DNA of 64,000 nt from Planctomycetaceae bacterium. GTDB lineage: Bacteria; Planctomycetota; Planctomycetia; Pirellulales; Pirellulaceae. A program made the translations under genes and the position numbers. Positions 9,143 to 17,320 of the stretch are shown piece after piece (position 1 is the first letter of the stretch; each line of letters begins with the position of its first letter). The stretch covers positions 1 to 64,000 of the forward strand of contig JABJJO010000014.1 of NCBI GenBank assembly GCA_018660825.1, written 5' to 3'. A model generated the notes under the pieces. It made no database searches. It saw only the letters and a list, made by a program, of their open reading frames with translations, and was not told the DNA's origin.

Positions 9143-9461
9143 CGGAGACTCACCGGCGCTCAGTTCTTCCATGCCACACCGGTTTTCAATATGGAAAAAC
9201 AAGTGGCAAAGGGATATAGTTACAATAGGTTTGGAAATGATATTTTTGCTCGATTGAGGCGTAATAGTGAAAAGTCGATGAGGATTTTCACTATTTATGG
9301 ATGTTTTACAGTGTAATGTAAAAGAAAAGTGCGTAGGATAGAATTCTAGTCCTGCTTGACGCCTATTTGAGTCGAAAAATATAAGAGAAGCGAAAACGAG
9401 AGATGCTTGTACCAGGCAAGCATATTTGATTTAAACAGCTCATAAAACAAAGGGGACAGTC
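9143..9461 (+). other. Intergenic region, 319 bp
   Basis: No gene is supported here. Directly after the DUF523 stop is a small hairpin (CGGTGA and TCACCG at 9137-9155) without a T tract. The remainder is AT-rich and holds the promoter and leader of the gene starting at 9462, whose ribosome-binding site AGGGG lies at about 9451. Confidence 0.5.
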
Positions 9462-11099
9462 GTGCTGTTTCGAAGCTTTTTATTGAACAGAATTTTAGGT
9501 ATTGTTGGAAGTTTGACAACTTTGGCGATGGTGATGCTCTTTACTATCAGCCTCGCGGCTCAACAGCCAGAGTCAATACCAACGGTTTACGAAAAAATTG
9601 ATGTAGCGTTAATCTTTGACGCTAATACTGAAGCAGTTTTGGCAGACACACGCTTGCAATCAACCATACGCCGAAACGTGAGTTTTGCGAAAGCGCGAGT
9701 GTACGAAGTGTTGCGTGGCGGAAGTGGCTTGAATGAAACTTTTATTATCGCTGAAGGAACACCGGGTGAGAATACAATTACCAATCAACAACTTCTCAGC
9801 GGATGGTATCAAAAATATCACTTTGCTTTAATGACGCAAGCCGACAATATGGGAGATATTGACCTCCGCCGATTAGAGTTTATCAAAGAGTTAACAACGT
9901 TTTGTACAGATAATGATATTCATAGCTATGTTGTGGACCAAATTGTCTTCCCACAAATGAAATTGTTTCTGCAGGAAAACTTTCATCCAGCTGTTAAATA
10001 CAATGCAATGTTGATCATCGGTCAACTCAATAGCCAAGTCGTTGTTACCAATGAAGGGCGTAGTGTTCCTGCACCATTACCCGCTGCTTTGACATTGATG
10101 GTTGACGCAATCAAAGCTGGCACGGAAACCGATGCGATATTGCTCGCAAGTTGGATCGGAGTGTTACGACATGTGCGCTTGGATAGAATAAACCAGCAGA
10201 TTGCTACAAACGATATTGTCGCGATTGCCGGCGAAGCTATGAAGTTGTTAAATCAAGCGACTCCACCTGCCAACCGTAGTGCTGGAGGCCAAGTCTGGTT
10301 GCAACGCCGTGCGATTGATGTCTTGGCGATGATTGGCCAAGACGACCAAAAGATCCTGCCTAAGATTTTGAGCATTATGCAAGATGAAAAAATAGCGATG
10401 TCGTTAAGACTAACAGCCGCTAGAGCCTTGAAGTATTTCAATTATAGTCCTTCAACTCAAGTTCCGGTTGAATCAACCTCAAATGCATTAGGGGCTTTAA
10501 TTGTTCGCATTTGCCGCAATGAAATAGATCGTGTTGACCAAGAAAAAGCATTAGTGGCACTACAAAATGCATCCGGCGTAAGTGTTGGCGAAGGCGACAT
10601 GGGCGACATGGGCGACATGGGCGGAGCGCTGGGCGGCATGGGCGACATGGGCGGAGCGCTGGGCGGCATGGGCGACATGGGCGGATCCGACGAAGGTGAA
10701 TCGAAGTTAGAGAAGATAGATAAAAGGCAAGTTGATTATACGAGACGAATTTTGGTTTATCAGTTATTCCATGTTTACGAAGCTATTGGTGAAAAACAGG
10801 TGCGTACAACACCACCTATCGGCATGTACGCCGCGGTCGTTCAAGATGCTGCTGGGCAAGTAGCTTTAGACCGTATTGAAGATGCCATGACGAAATTGAT
10901 TGAAATCTTACGTATCCCAGAGGTAGATGATTCGTCGGAGGAATCTGAGGCCGAACCAAACCGAGATATACTATTGGAACGTATTGCTGCGGAGATTCGC
11001 AAACTTGAGAGCTTTGTGATCCCCGAGGAAACGACCCCGGAAACAGTAACCGCTGATGCTCCAGCGGCAGGTGCCCCGGCCGCGTTGCCAGGGTTATAA
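9462..11099 (+). CDS. Secreted hypothetical protein with Gly-Asp-Met repeat
   Basis: A 545-residue protein beginning at GTG 9462, preceded by AGGGGA at good spacing. The N-terminus is a signal peptide (hydrophobic run near residues 11-30, then SLAAQQ). Residues 35-370 are mostly helical with spaced repeats such as VWLQRRAIDVLAMIGQ and LRLTAARALKYF, reminiscent of HEAT/ARM solenoids, though no domain is certain. Residues 378-408 form a low-complexity Gly/Asp/Met/Ala-Leu repeat. An acidic linker and an Ala/Pro-rich tail (AGAPAALPGL) close the protein. No catalytic motif was recognised. It is probably periplasmic or surface-located, and might act as a binding scaffold. Confidence 0.82.
   Translation: MLFRSFLLNRILGIVGSLTTLAMVMLFTISLAAQQPESIPTVYEKIDVALIFDANTEAVLADTRLQSTIRRNVSFAKARVYEVLRGGSGLNETFIIAEGTPGENTITNQQLLSGWYQKYHFALMTQADNMGDIDLRRLEFIKELTTFCTDNDIHSYVVDQIVFPQMKLFLQENFHPAVKYNAMLIIGQLNSQVVVTNEGRSVPAPLPAALTLMVDAIKAGTETDAILLASWIGVLRHVRLDRINQQIATNDIVAIAGEAMKLLNQATPPANRSAGGQVWLQRRAIDVLAMIGQDDQKILPKILSIMQDEKIAMSLRLTAARALKYFNYSPSTQVPVESTSNALGALIVRICRNEIDRVDQEKALVALQNASGVSVGEGDMGDMGDMGGALGGMGDMGGALGGMGDMGGSDEGESKLEKIDKRQVDYTRRILVYQLFHVYEAIGEKQVRTTPPIGMYAAVVQDAAGQVALDRIEDAMTKLIEILRIPEVDDSSEESEAEPNRDILLERIAAEIRKLESFVIPEETTPETVTADAPAAGAPAALPGL
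10593..10685 (+). repeat. In-frame 9-bp/30-bp minisatellite
   Basis: Three short units (each encoding Gly-Asp-Met) lead into two copies of a 30-bp unit encoding GDMGGALGGM and a partial third. The DNA copies are identical, so the array probably changes length by slippage without breaking the frame (all units are multiples of three). The opposite strand is also open through it, which is a by-product of the repeat. Confidence 0.88.
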
Positions 11100-11147
11100 A
11101 TCTTCTCTGAAATTGTATACAATCATAATCAATACTTATCGAGAACC

Positions 11148-11744
11148 ATGACTAATAAATTGACTTACCGTGATGCGTCCCTATTTTGTTTGTTGGTTAT
11201 CTGCGGTGTTTTACTGCGATTGTGGCTGCGAGATTATCCCAACGTAACACCCGTTGCTGCTTTGGCTTTGTTGAGTGGCTGTTTGTTCAGGCAGCGGTCA
11301 ATCGCAATCGCTGTGCCTTTGTCGATAATGGTGGTCAGTGATCTCAAATTTGGCGGGTATGATTTTTTCATCATGATGAGTGTCTACACTTGCCTGATGT
11401 TGCCAGCCTTAGCCGGGCCATGGTTGAAATCGCGGTTGCAGACGTCTCGGAAAGTTGTCAAATCCGGTCTGACGATTGGAGCCAGCGGCCTACTCTGTTC
11501 AATAGCATTTTTTGTTGTTACAAATTTCACCGTGTGGTGGTGCGGGTCGATGTATCCAAATAACATGAGTGGATTACTGCTGTGTTATAGTCAAGCGATA
11601 CCTTTCTTTCGTCATACCCTGATGGGTGACCTATTTTTCGCTTTTGCATTTTTAGGAAGCTACGCAGTGGCACTGCAGTGGATATCTTATCGCAAGAGCT
11701 TGCTGGCGGGAATTTTGACTACCAGCGAAGCGAAATTCAATTAG
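11148..11744 (+). CDS. DUF6580-family membrane protein (ECF S-component-like)
   Basis: A 198-residue protein with about five or six membrane helices. The conserved features YPNVTPVAALALLSGCLF, a VVSDLKFGGYD turn, and VWWCGSMYPNNMSGLLLCYSQAIPFFRHTLMGDL match what I recall of the DUF6580 family, which resembles substrate-binding S components of ECF transporters. The ATG at 11148 lacks a strong Shine-Dalgarno. Its stop is only seven bases from that of the convergent DUF4430 gene. DUF4430 proteins elsewhere accompany ECF-type vitamin transporters, so a role in cobalamin or corrinoid uptake is a reasonable hypothesis, not a demonstrated one. No ECF ATPase genes are in this window. Confidence 0.78.
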   Translation: MTNKLTYRDASLFCLLVICGVLLRLWLRDYPNVTPVAALALLSGCLFRQRSIAIAVPLSIMVVSDLKFGGYDFFIMMSVYTCLMLPALAGPWLKSRLQTSRKVVKSGLTIGASGLLCSIAFFVVTNFTVWWCGSMYPNNMSGLLLCYSQAIPFFRHTLMGDLFFAFAFLGSYAVALQWISYRKSLLAGILTTSEAKFN

Positions 11745-11751
11745 CGAGTTT

Positions 11752-12219
11752 CTACTCGTACGCTTCGAACTTCCAGCGGACGATGTCTCGAGCGCGGAGA
11801 GTTTTTGTGCCGATACCCTCAGTCGCACGCTTTGCATTCACATAATAGATCCAGTTTTTTGCAGCTCCTTGGTTGGCAATAGAATCTAATTCATAAAGAA
11901 ACGTTAGCGTTCCGGATCCGCGAACTTTAAATGGTGTGGTCTGTGGATGTTTTTGCATTTGTTGCATCATTTGTAGCACAGTCATGCCGCTACGATATTT
12001 GATTTGCGTATAGTGTTTCTCAAATCCACTTTCATGTTCTATGACCAATCGCACTTTGTCGACGATTGCCTCTTTCTTTTCAAAAGCGTGCAACGAATTG
12101 GGCGTGAACTTCCATACTAGTGTGCTGACCACAGCGAACACCACAAACAATAAAAAGTATGCCTGCAAACGCTTCATCGACTTTGGTTTGTAACTTATAT
12201 TTATGCGTGTATGAACCAT
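11752..12219 (-). CDS. DUF4430 domain protein, membrane-anchored or secreted
   Basis: A 155-residue protein with one N-terminal hydrophobic segment (residues 15-36, LQAYFLLFVVFAVVSTLVW), then a domain ending FKVRGSGTLTFLYELDSIANQGAAKNWIYYVNAKRATEGIGTKTLRARDIVRWKFEAYE-type sequence, here recognised as DUF4430. That domain has the beta-grasp fold of the transcobalamin C-terminal cap, and the NWIYYVNAK and 'D.V.W.F' positions are its hallmark. It is expected outside the cytoplasmic membrane. The start is ATG 12219; ATG 12177 is an alternative that begins at the anchor. It is convergent with the DUF6580 gene and divergent from the acyl-CoA ligase gene 84 bases upstream. Confidence 0.82.
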   Translation of the reverse strand: MVHTRINISYKPKSMKRLQAYFLLFVVFAVVSTLVWKFTPNSLHAFEKKEAIVDKVRLVIEHESGFEKHYTQIKYRSGMTVLQMMQQMQKHPQTTPFKVRGSGTLTFLYELDSIANQGAAKNWIYYVNAKRATEGIGTKTLRARDIVRWKFEAYE

Positions 12220-12303
12220 AAAAAATACTCTGGTTAAATGGGTTGCACGTTATTATAGATGGGCAGTGGATTGAAGGGTTAGGTTTTTAGGGCTTTTCTG
12301 TTT

Positions 12304-13917
12304 ATGTTGTTAATCAAGAAACTGTTAGAACACGTAAAGCAACGTGGCGATTGCCCAGCGTTGCAAGTCTTTCAACATGAACGGTGGACGTGGTTCACAT
12401 GGCAGGAATTGTGGCAACAAGTCTCCACATTGGCGAATGGGCTGCAAAACCTCGGTGTCTGTGATGGCAATCGAGTGGGGATTTATGCGGAAAACTGTTG
12501 GCAATGGATCATCGCAGACCTAGCGTGTCATTACCTGCGAGCGGTGAGTGTTCCCCTGAGCACGCAATTAAGTTCACAACAACTGCAATCACAAATGCTA
12601 CATGCGGGCCTGAGTTTATTGATTGTCGATAATCTTGAACGGCTGGGCGCTGTGCCAGTTACAATTGATGTCTTGACCATGTTTGACGAACCGCGGATTA
12701 CGGATGATAACGCCCACTGTACCGTATTGGGATCGTGGGACGAGATCATTGGCTTGGTCAAAATAAATGCAAAGGAGGAATTGCCGACTGAGTGTGATTC
12801 CGATCGAATAGCTACAATTATCTATACCTCGGGGACCACGGGGGCGCCAAAAGGTGTCATGTTGAGTACAGACAGTTTGGCTTTCGATGCTGAGCAGACT
12901 TTGCATCGATACGGGTTTGACCAAGCGGATCATCAATATTGCTTTTTACCGTTGTTCCATGCATTTGCTCGCACATGTGACTTGTATACGTGGATTGTTG
13001 GTGGGCATCGCTTAACACTTGCCTCAGATAGGAAAAACACGATCTCGGACTTATCACATGTCCAGCCGACGCACATCAATGGAGTGCCGTTGTACTTTCA
13101 ACGGTTGCGTGAGGCAGCAGGTTTAATGGACAAGACAAATTCGAGCGTGTGGGGTGGTCGGTTAAATCAAGTAAATTCTGGTGGGGCGGCATTGGACGAT
13201 GCCACGTTTCATTTTTATCAGAAACGCGGTATCACAATGCTCGAAGGATATGGCCTGACAGAAACCTCCCCAGTGGCAACGCTAAATAGCCGCACGATGC
13301 AACGCATTGGGTCTGTTGGGAAGCCACTGCCGGAGACGGATGTACGGATCAGCAAAGTCGGCGAGATTCAAATTACGGGTCCGCATGTTTTTACAGGATA
13401 TTTTCGAGATGCTGTTCTAACGTCAGAAAGTTTCGAAGATGGTTGGTTCAAAACCGGGGATTTAGGTCGAATTGACGATGATGGATTTTTGTTTGTTACC
13501 GGACGACTCGACGAGATGATCGTGACAACCAGTGGAGAGAATATTTGGCCAGAGTTGTTGGAAATGGAATTGCAAGAGCATGCGACCATAGAACAAGTGA
13601 TGGTGTATGGTCACGGCTTTGATTATTTAGTGGCATTGATCCATCCAAATTGGCAACAATTTATAAATCGGTTAGACTTGTCGGGCGATCCTGCTGTTTG
13701 GGTGGATAGTCCTAACGTAGAGCAATGGTTCTATAGAGTTGTTGAGCAACAATTGCACGATTTTGCTCCCCACGAGCAAATTCGAAAAGTGGCATTGGTG
13801 CAGTCACCTTGGACAACGGAAAATGATATGCTGACTCCTAAAGGGACATTACGACGCTCTCAGGTTGCAGCAAAATTTGATTCAATATTACAAGCGATGT
13901 ACGAAAGAAATGATTGA
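12304..13917 (+). CDS. AMP-dependent acyl-CoA synthetase (long-chain fatty acid type)
   Basis: A 537-residue ANL-family adenylate-forming enzyme. The P-loop-like motif TIIYTSGTTGAPKGVML is at residues 171-187, the adenine-binding motif GYGLTETSP near 316-324, and TGDLGRID with the following TGRLDEMI hinge region near residues 385-405. The layout agrees best with long-chain fatty acid-CoA ligases (FadD/FAA-like), activating a carboxylate via acyl-AMP and then forming the CoA thioester. The C-terminal Lys region (LTPKGTLRRSQV) is present. It is a soluble, cytoplasmic enzyme. ispD follows after 11 bases, so the two are probably one transcript although the pathways differ. Confidence 0.92.
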   Translation: MLLIKKLLEHVKQRGDCPALQVFQHERWTWFTWQELWQQVSTLANGLQNLGVCDGNRVGIYAENCWQWIIADLACHYLRAVSVPLSTQLSSQQLQSQMLHAGLSLLIVDNLERLGAVPVTIDVLTMFDEPRITDDNAHCTVLGSWDEIIGLVKINAKEELPTECDSDRIATIIYTSGTTGAPKGVMLSTDSLAFDAEQTLHRYGFDQADHQYCFLPLFHAFARTCDLYTWIVGGHRLTLASDRKNTISDLSHVQPTHINGVPLYFQRLREAAGLMDKTNSSVWGGRLNQVNSGGAALDDATFHFYQKRGITMLEGYGLTETSPVATLNSRTMQRIGSVGKPLPETDVRISKVGEIQITGPHVFTGYFRDAVLTSESFEDGWFKTGDLGRIDDDGFLFVTGRLDEMIVTTSGENIWPELLEMELQEHATIEQVMVYGHGFDYLVALIHPNWQQFINRLDLSGDPAVWVDSPNVEQWFYRVVEQQLHDFAPHEQIRKVALVQSPWTTENDMLTPKGTLRRSQVAAKFDSILQAMYERND

Positions 13918-13928
13918 GGTGGAATTAG

Positions 13929-14699
13929 ATGGAACAACAGGAATCCACAGGACTGACGGGGCACTCAGGACATGTTGCGGTCATAATTGTGGCTGCGGGC
14001 AAGAGCAGTCGCTTCCGTGATGAGCATTACAAGAAGCCGTTTGCACCGCTAAAGAATCGTGCGGTGTGGTTGCATTGCGTGGATCGGTTTATCAATCGTA
14101 GTGACGTAAAACAAGTGATACTGGTTATTGCTGAAGAAGACCGAGAGGATTTCAGCATTCGGTTTGGTGCGGAAACGGCAATATTGGGTGTGGATGTGAC
14201 CATCGGTGGCGCGACTCGATCCGATTCCGTCCAAAAAGGTCTCGCAAAAGTTCAAGTCGGAATTGAATTGATTGCAGTTCATGATGCTGCCCGTCCTTGC
14301 ATCTCAGAGATTTGGATTGATGAGTTGTTTATGGAAGCACAACGCAGTGGTGCGGCAATCCTGGGGATGCCAATTGTTTCTACGGTCAAGCGAGTGGTGG
14401 ATGGCAAGGTTTTGGAAACTGTCGAACGTGAAGGGCTATGGGAAGCTCAAACGCCTCAAGTTTGCAAGCGTGCGTTCTTAGAAACGGCGTATACCAACGT
14501 TGAAAACTACTCTGACGCAACTGACGAAGCGCAATTACTGGAGTGGGCAGGCTACGACGTTCAAATCGTAAAAGGTTCTCCGCTCAACCGAAAAATTACG
14601 ACCCAGGCTGATATCCGCTTTGTTGAAATGGCGATGCGTGCTTTGCCGAAACCAAAATTAGACACGCCTACCAATCCACTCGATGATATGTGGCGATAG
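13929..14699 (+). CDS. ispD: 2-C-methyl-D-erythritol 4-phosphate cytidylyltransferase
   Basis: A 256-residue IspD: the N-terminal nucleotide-binding motif AAGKSSRF at residues 22-29 with Lys36 (KKPFAPL), a GATRSDSVQKGL segment, the VHDAARPCIS motif and a late TDEAQLLEWAG segment. It makes CDP-methylerythritol from CTP and methylerythritol phosphate, third step of the non-mevalonate isoprenoid pathway, in the cytoplasm. The extra 15 N-terminal residues are hydrophilic and may be dispensable. It follows the acyl-CoA ligase by 11 bases; IspF is not adjacent. A 126-base gap separates it from tyrS. Confidence 0.96.
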   Translation: MEQQESTGLTGHSGHVAVIIVAAGKSSRFRDEHYKKPFAPLKNRAVWLHCVDRFINRSDVKQVILVIAEEDREDFSIRFGAETAILGVDVTIGGATRSDSVQKGLAKVQVGIELIAVHDAARPCISEIWIDELFMEAQRSGAAILGMPIVSTVKRVVDGKVLETVEREGLWEAQTPQVCKRAFLETAYTNVENYSDATDEAQLLEWAGYDVQIVKGSPLNRKITTQADIRFVEMAMRALPKPKLDTPTNPLDDMWR

Positions 14700-14825
14700 C
14701 TATTTCTCGTCGCGGCTTAAAAGCCTGTGTTTTTTGCTAATAGCGGGTGAACTTTTGGAATGCGTCGTATCCACAAACGTCGTGATTTGACATAATCAAA
14801 ACATAACAACCAATGCTTTGAAGAC

Positions 14826-16151
14826 GTGCATGAAGTAAATGATGTGACTGCTATGAATGATATCAACACGACGACCATGGGAATGGCTGATTTCTCGGAA
14901 CGAGGCTTAATCCATCAAACAACGGATGAACTTGAACCTTGGCTCCGAGAAAAATCACGGACGATGTATATCGGCTTTGATCCCACTGCAGACAGCATGC
15001 ACATTGGGCATCTGATGCAAGTGATGACACTGCGGCGTTTTCAACAAGCGGGACATCGACCGATTGCATTGATCGGCGGCGCCACTGGGATGATTGGTGA
15101 CCCCAGTGGTAAAAGCCAGGAACGTAATCTGTTAACGGTTGAACAATTGTCGGCCAACACGGCGGCACTCAAAGGCCAAATGGAGAGTTTTCTTGATTTC
15201 GAAGAATCTGGTGGCGATGCAATTCTGGCGAACAATTTGGATTGGATGCAGTCCTTTACTTTTTTAGAATTCTTGCGTGATATTGGAAAGAACTTTCCAA
15301 TCAATGTGATGCTTGGCAAGGATTCTGTTAAAAGCCGTCTTGATGGTGAGAGCGGTTTAAGCTTTACCGAATTCAGTTATATGTTATTACAAGCCTACGA
15401 TTTCGTGCACTTACACCAAGCATATGGTTGTGAATTACAAGTGGGCGGCAGTGATCAATGGGGAAACATCACAGCTGGGATTGATCTCGGACGTCGCATG
15501 CACGGACTTGCTCTCAAAGGTATGACTTGCCCATTGTTGACTCGATCCGACGGAACAAAAATGGGAAAAACAGAATCAGGTGCAATCTGGCTCGATCCCA
15601 AACGGACAAGCCCATACAAATTCTATCAATACTGGGTTAACATTGCCGATGACGATGCAGGCAAGTGTTTGCGTTTTTTGACCGAGTTGGAAATGGCAGA
15701 GATTCAAGCATTAGACGAATCTCGTCAAGCTGAGCCACATTTACGATCGAGCCAAAAGTGTCTAGCAGAACAAGTGACACGCAATGTTCATGGTGCAGCG
15801 GGATTGGCCACGGCTCTACAAGCGACGGCGATATTCTTTGGATCGGAAATTCATGATTTAGATGACACTCAGTTGTTGGATATCTTTGCGGACGTGCCCA
15901 GCGTATCCGCTAGTCGAGATCGGTTAGGTAGCAGTGAATTTACAATGATTGATGCCTTAGTTGAATCTGGGTTGTGCACAAGTCGGAGTGATGCGCGGCG
16001 AGCAATTGAACAGGGCGGTGGCTATGTGAACAATCGCCGCATCGATTCATTGGGTTATGTGCTAACAGCTAGCGACCTAGCGAGCGAAACAGTGATTGTC
16101 CTGCGGCGTGGAAAAAAGAAATACGCGTTGATACAATTTGCAAATGCGTAG
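14826..16151 (+). CDS. tyrS: Tyrosyl-tRNA synthetase
   Basis: A class I aminoacyl-tRNA synthetase charging tRNA-Tyr. The HIGH signature (MHIGHLM) is at residues 59-62 counted from the GTG at 14826, and the KMSKS equivalent is DGTKMGKTESG. The tyrosine-binding region is typical (FTEFSYMLLQAYDF, GGSDQWGNI). The C-terminal S4 RNA-binding domain (residues about 370-435) contains GLCTSRSDARRAIEQGGGYVN. Several in-frame starts exist (GTG 14826, ATG 14853, 14877, 14883); family alignment would favour a start at 14877 or 14883, where MADFSERGLI begins, but none has a clear Shine-Dalgarno. Length agrees with bacterial TyrS. Confidence 0.96.
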   Translation: MHEVNDVTAMNDINTTTMGMADFSERGLIHQTTDELEPWLREKSRTMYIGFDPTADSMHIGHLMQVMTLRRFQQAGHRPIALIGGATGMIGDPSGKSQERNLLTVEQLSANTAALKGQMESFLDFEESGGDAILANNLDWMQSFTFLEFLRDIGKNFPINVMLGKDSVKSRLDGESGLSFTEFSYMLLQAYDFVHLHQAYGCELQVGGSDQWGNITAGIDLGRRMHGLALKGMTCPLLTRSDGTKMGKTESGAIWLDPKRTSPYKFYQYWVNIADDDAGKCLRFLTELEMAEIQALDESRQAEPHLRSSQKCLAEQVTRNVHGAAGLATALQATAIFFGSEIHDLDDTQLLDIFADVPSVSASRDRLGSSEFTMIDALVESGLCTSRSDARRAIEQGGGYVNNRRIDSLGYVLTASDLASETVIVLRRGKKKYALIQFANA

Positions 16152-16192
16152 ACAACTCTCGTCTCACGGTTTTAAAGGCTCTGTAGTAAGTC

Positions 16193-16876
16193 ATGCAACG
16201 TATCAAAAAACGATGGAGGCGGATCTTACACATATTTCTCGCAGTGTCCGTGTTGATATTGTTGGTTTGCTTATTGATTCTTTGGTTATTGCAGACCGTA
16301 CCTTTAAGTTACCAAATTGCCTTGGCTGTCGAAGATAAAGTGCAGCACCCGCATTTGGTAGCACTGCAAGAAACCGTGGACAACATCAAAGATGATATAT
16401 GGCATCGCGATAAATTGGTTCTTGAGGTGAGTGAGCTGCAAATCAATGCGTGGCTGGCAACGGAATTGGGGCCGCAATCGAGGAGGGCCTTGCCCGCAGG
16501 CATTAAACAGCCGCGCATAGAGTTGGGAAACCAACAACAGACGTTGTATTTTACGATTGAACGTTCGCGGTTTACCGTGGTGATTTCGATCGTTGTGCAG
16601 ACCGAACTTGGAGATGATCCGAATACGGTCGAGATTCGTATCGTGAGTGTCCACGCCGGTAGTTTACCGATTCGTATGAAACGAGCGTTCGATGAAATTC
16701 AGTCGGCCATGGCCCGTCAGGGAGTGGATTTTCAATGGAAGCCGGGGACCAATCGTGAGGTAGGTGTCGTGACGATACCGAATCAGATACGGATTAAGCA
16801 CAAGCAAAAGAAGATATCAGTCAATAAACTATCTATTGGCGATGGTGTTGTCGAAGTCATCGCAGATTTGGATTGA
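16193..16876 (+). CDS. Membrane-anchored hypothetical protein (DUF2140/YpmS-like)
   Basis: A 227-residue protein with a basic N-terminus (MQRIKKRWRR) followed by a single membrane helix at about residues 12-34 and a soluble domain. The domain carries LEVSELQINAWLATEL, a beta-rich YFTIERSRFTVVISIVV segment and SVHAGSLPIRMKRAFDEI, which resemble YpmS/DUF2140-type anchored proteins of unknown function; the match is weak. The domain should face the periplasm. It follows tyrS by 41 bases and may be co-transcribed. It ends 21 bases before a convergent gene. Confidence 0.72.
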   Translation: MQRIKKRWRRILHIFLAVSVLILLVCLLILWLLQTVPLSYQIALAVEDKVQHPHLVALQETVDNIKDDIWHRDKLVLEVSELQINAWLATELGPQSRRALPAGIKQPRIELGNQQQTLYFTIERSRFTVVISIVVQTELGDDPNTVEIRIVSVHAGSLPIRMKRAFDEIQSAMARQGVDFQWKPGTNREVGVVTIPNQIRIKHKQKKISVNKLSIGDGVVEVIADLD

Positions 16877-16897
16877 TAGGGTCTCGGCAGATTGTTT

Positions 16898-17269
16898 TTA
16901 CGGGTTCTTGGGAAGAAAACGGAATTCCCATTGTTCGTCTGCCAGCATATGGGCCACAAGTTCACCTTGAAGTTTGGTGGTTTGTATTAGAATCGAAAAC
17001 TGCTGTGGAGTGTTTTCAATGGGTGGCTCAAAGGTTCCGTGGTCGATGCGTGTGACGGTTCCTCGGTTACCAGAAAGCGTGCCTTCTAATGTCAAGTATT
17101 CAACGCGGTGATTGGCAAGGCGCGAGACGACGAATACCTGGTTGTCCTGCGGAATTTCCCCCCACCTCCATGTAAGTAGTTCATCGTTGGCTTCGAGCAT
17201 GAAATCCAAGTGAGAATCTGCAGTCGCGTCGTCTGGTGTTTCATGATAAAGAATGACACAACGCGGCAT
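16898..17269 (-). CDS. Stand-alone LigD-type 3-prime-phosphoesterase domain protein
   Basis: A 123-residue protein matching the N-terminal phosphoesterase (PE) domain of LigD. Visible elements: MPRCVILYHE, SHLDFMLE at residues 19-26, an ANHRVEYLTLEG segment, SGNRGTVTRIDHGTF at 66-80 and a C-terminal WEFRFL. LigD PE domains trim 3-prime ribonucleotides and phosphates at breaks during non-homologous end joining. Here the His-x-Asp pair is kept (His20, Asp22), but the position where LigD has a catalytic Arg appears to be Met24. No ligase or polymerase domain and no Ku gene are in the window, so it may act independently or have lost activity. It follows the DUF11 gene by 51 bases. Confidence 0.85.
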   Translation of the reverse strand: MPRCVILYHETPDDATADSHLDFMLEANDELLTWRWGEIPQDNQVFVVSRLANHRVEYLTLEGTLSGNRGTVTRIDHGTFEPPIENTPQQFSILIQTTKLQGELVAHMLADEQWEFRFLPKNP

Positions 17270-17320
17270 GTTTCAACAAGTCTTCCTGTAAACAGAATAT
17301 GTGTGGGTATTGAGTACGAG

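Noticed and set aside
10457-10678. Minus-strand frame encoding Met-Ser-Pro repeats
   Set aside because: It is the complement of the Gly-Asp-Met repeat; repetitive multiples of three keep all frames open.
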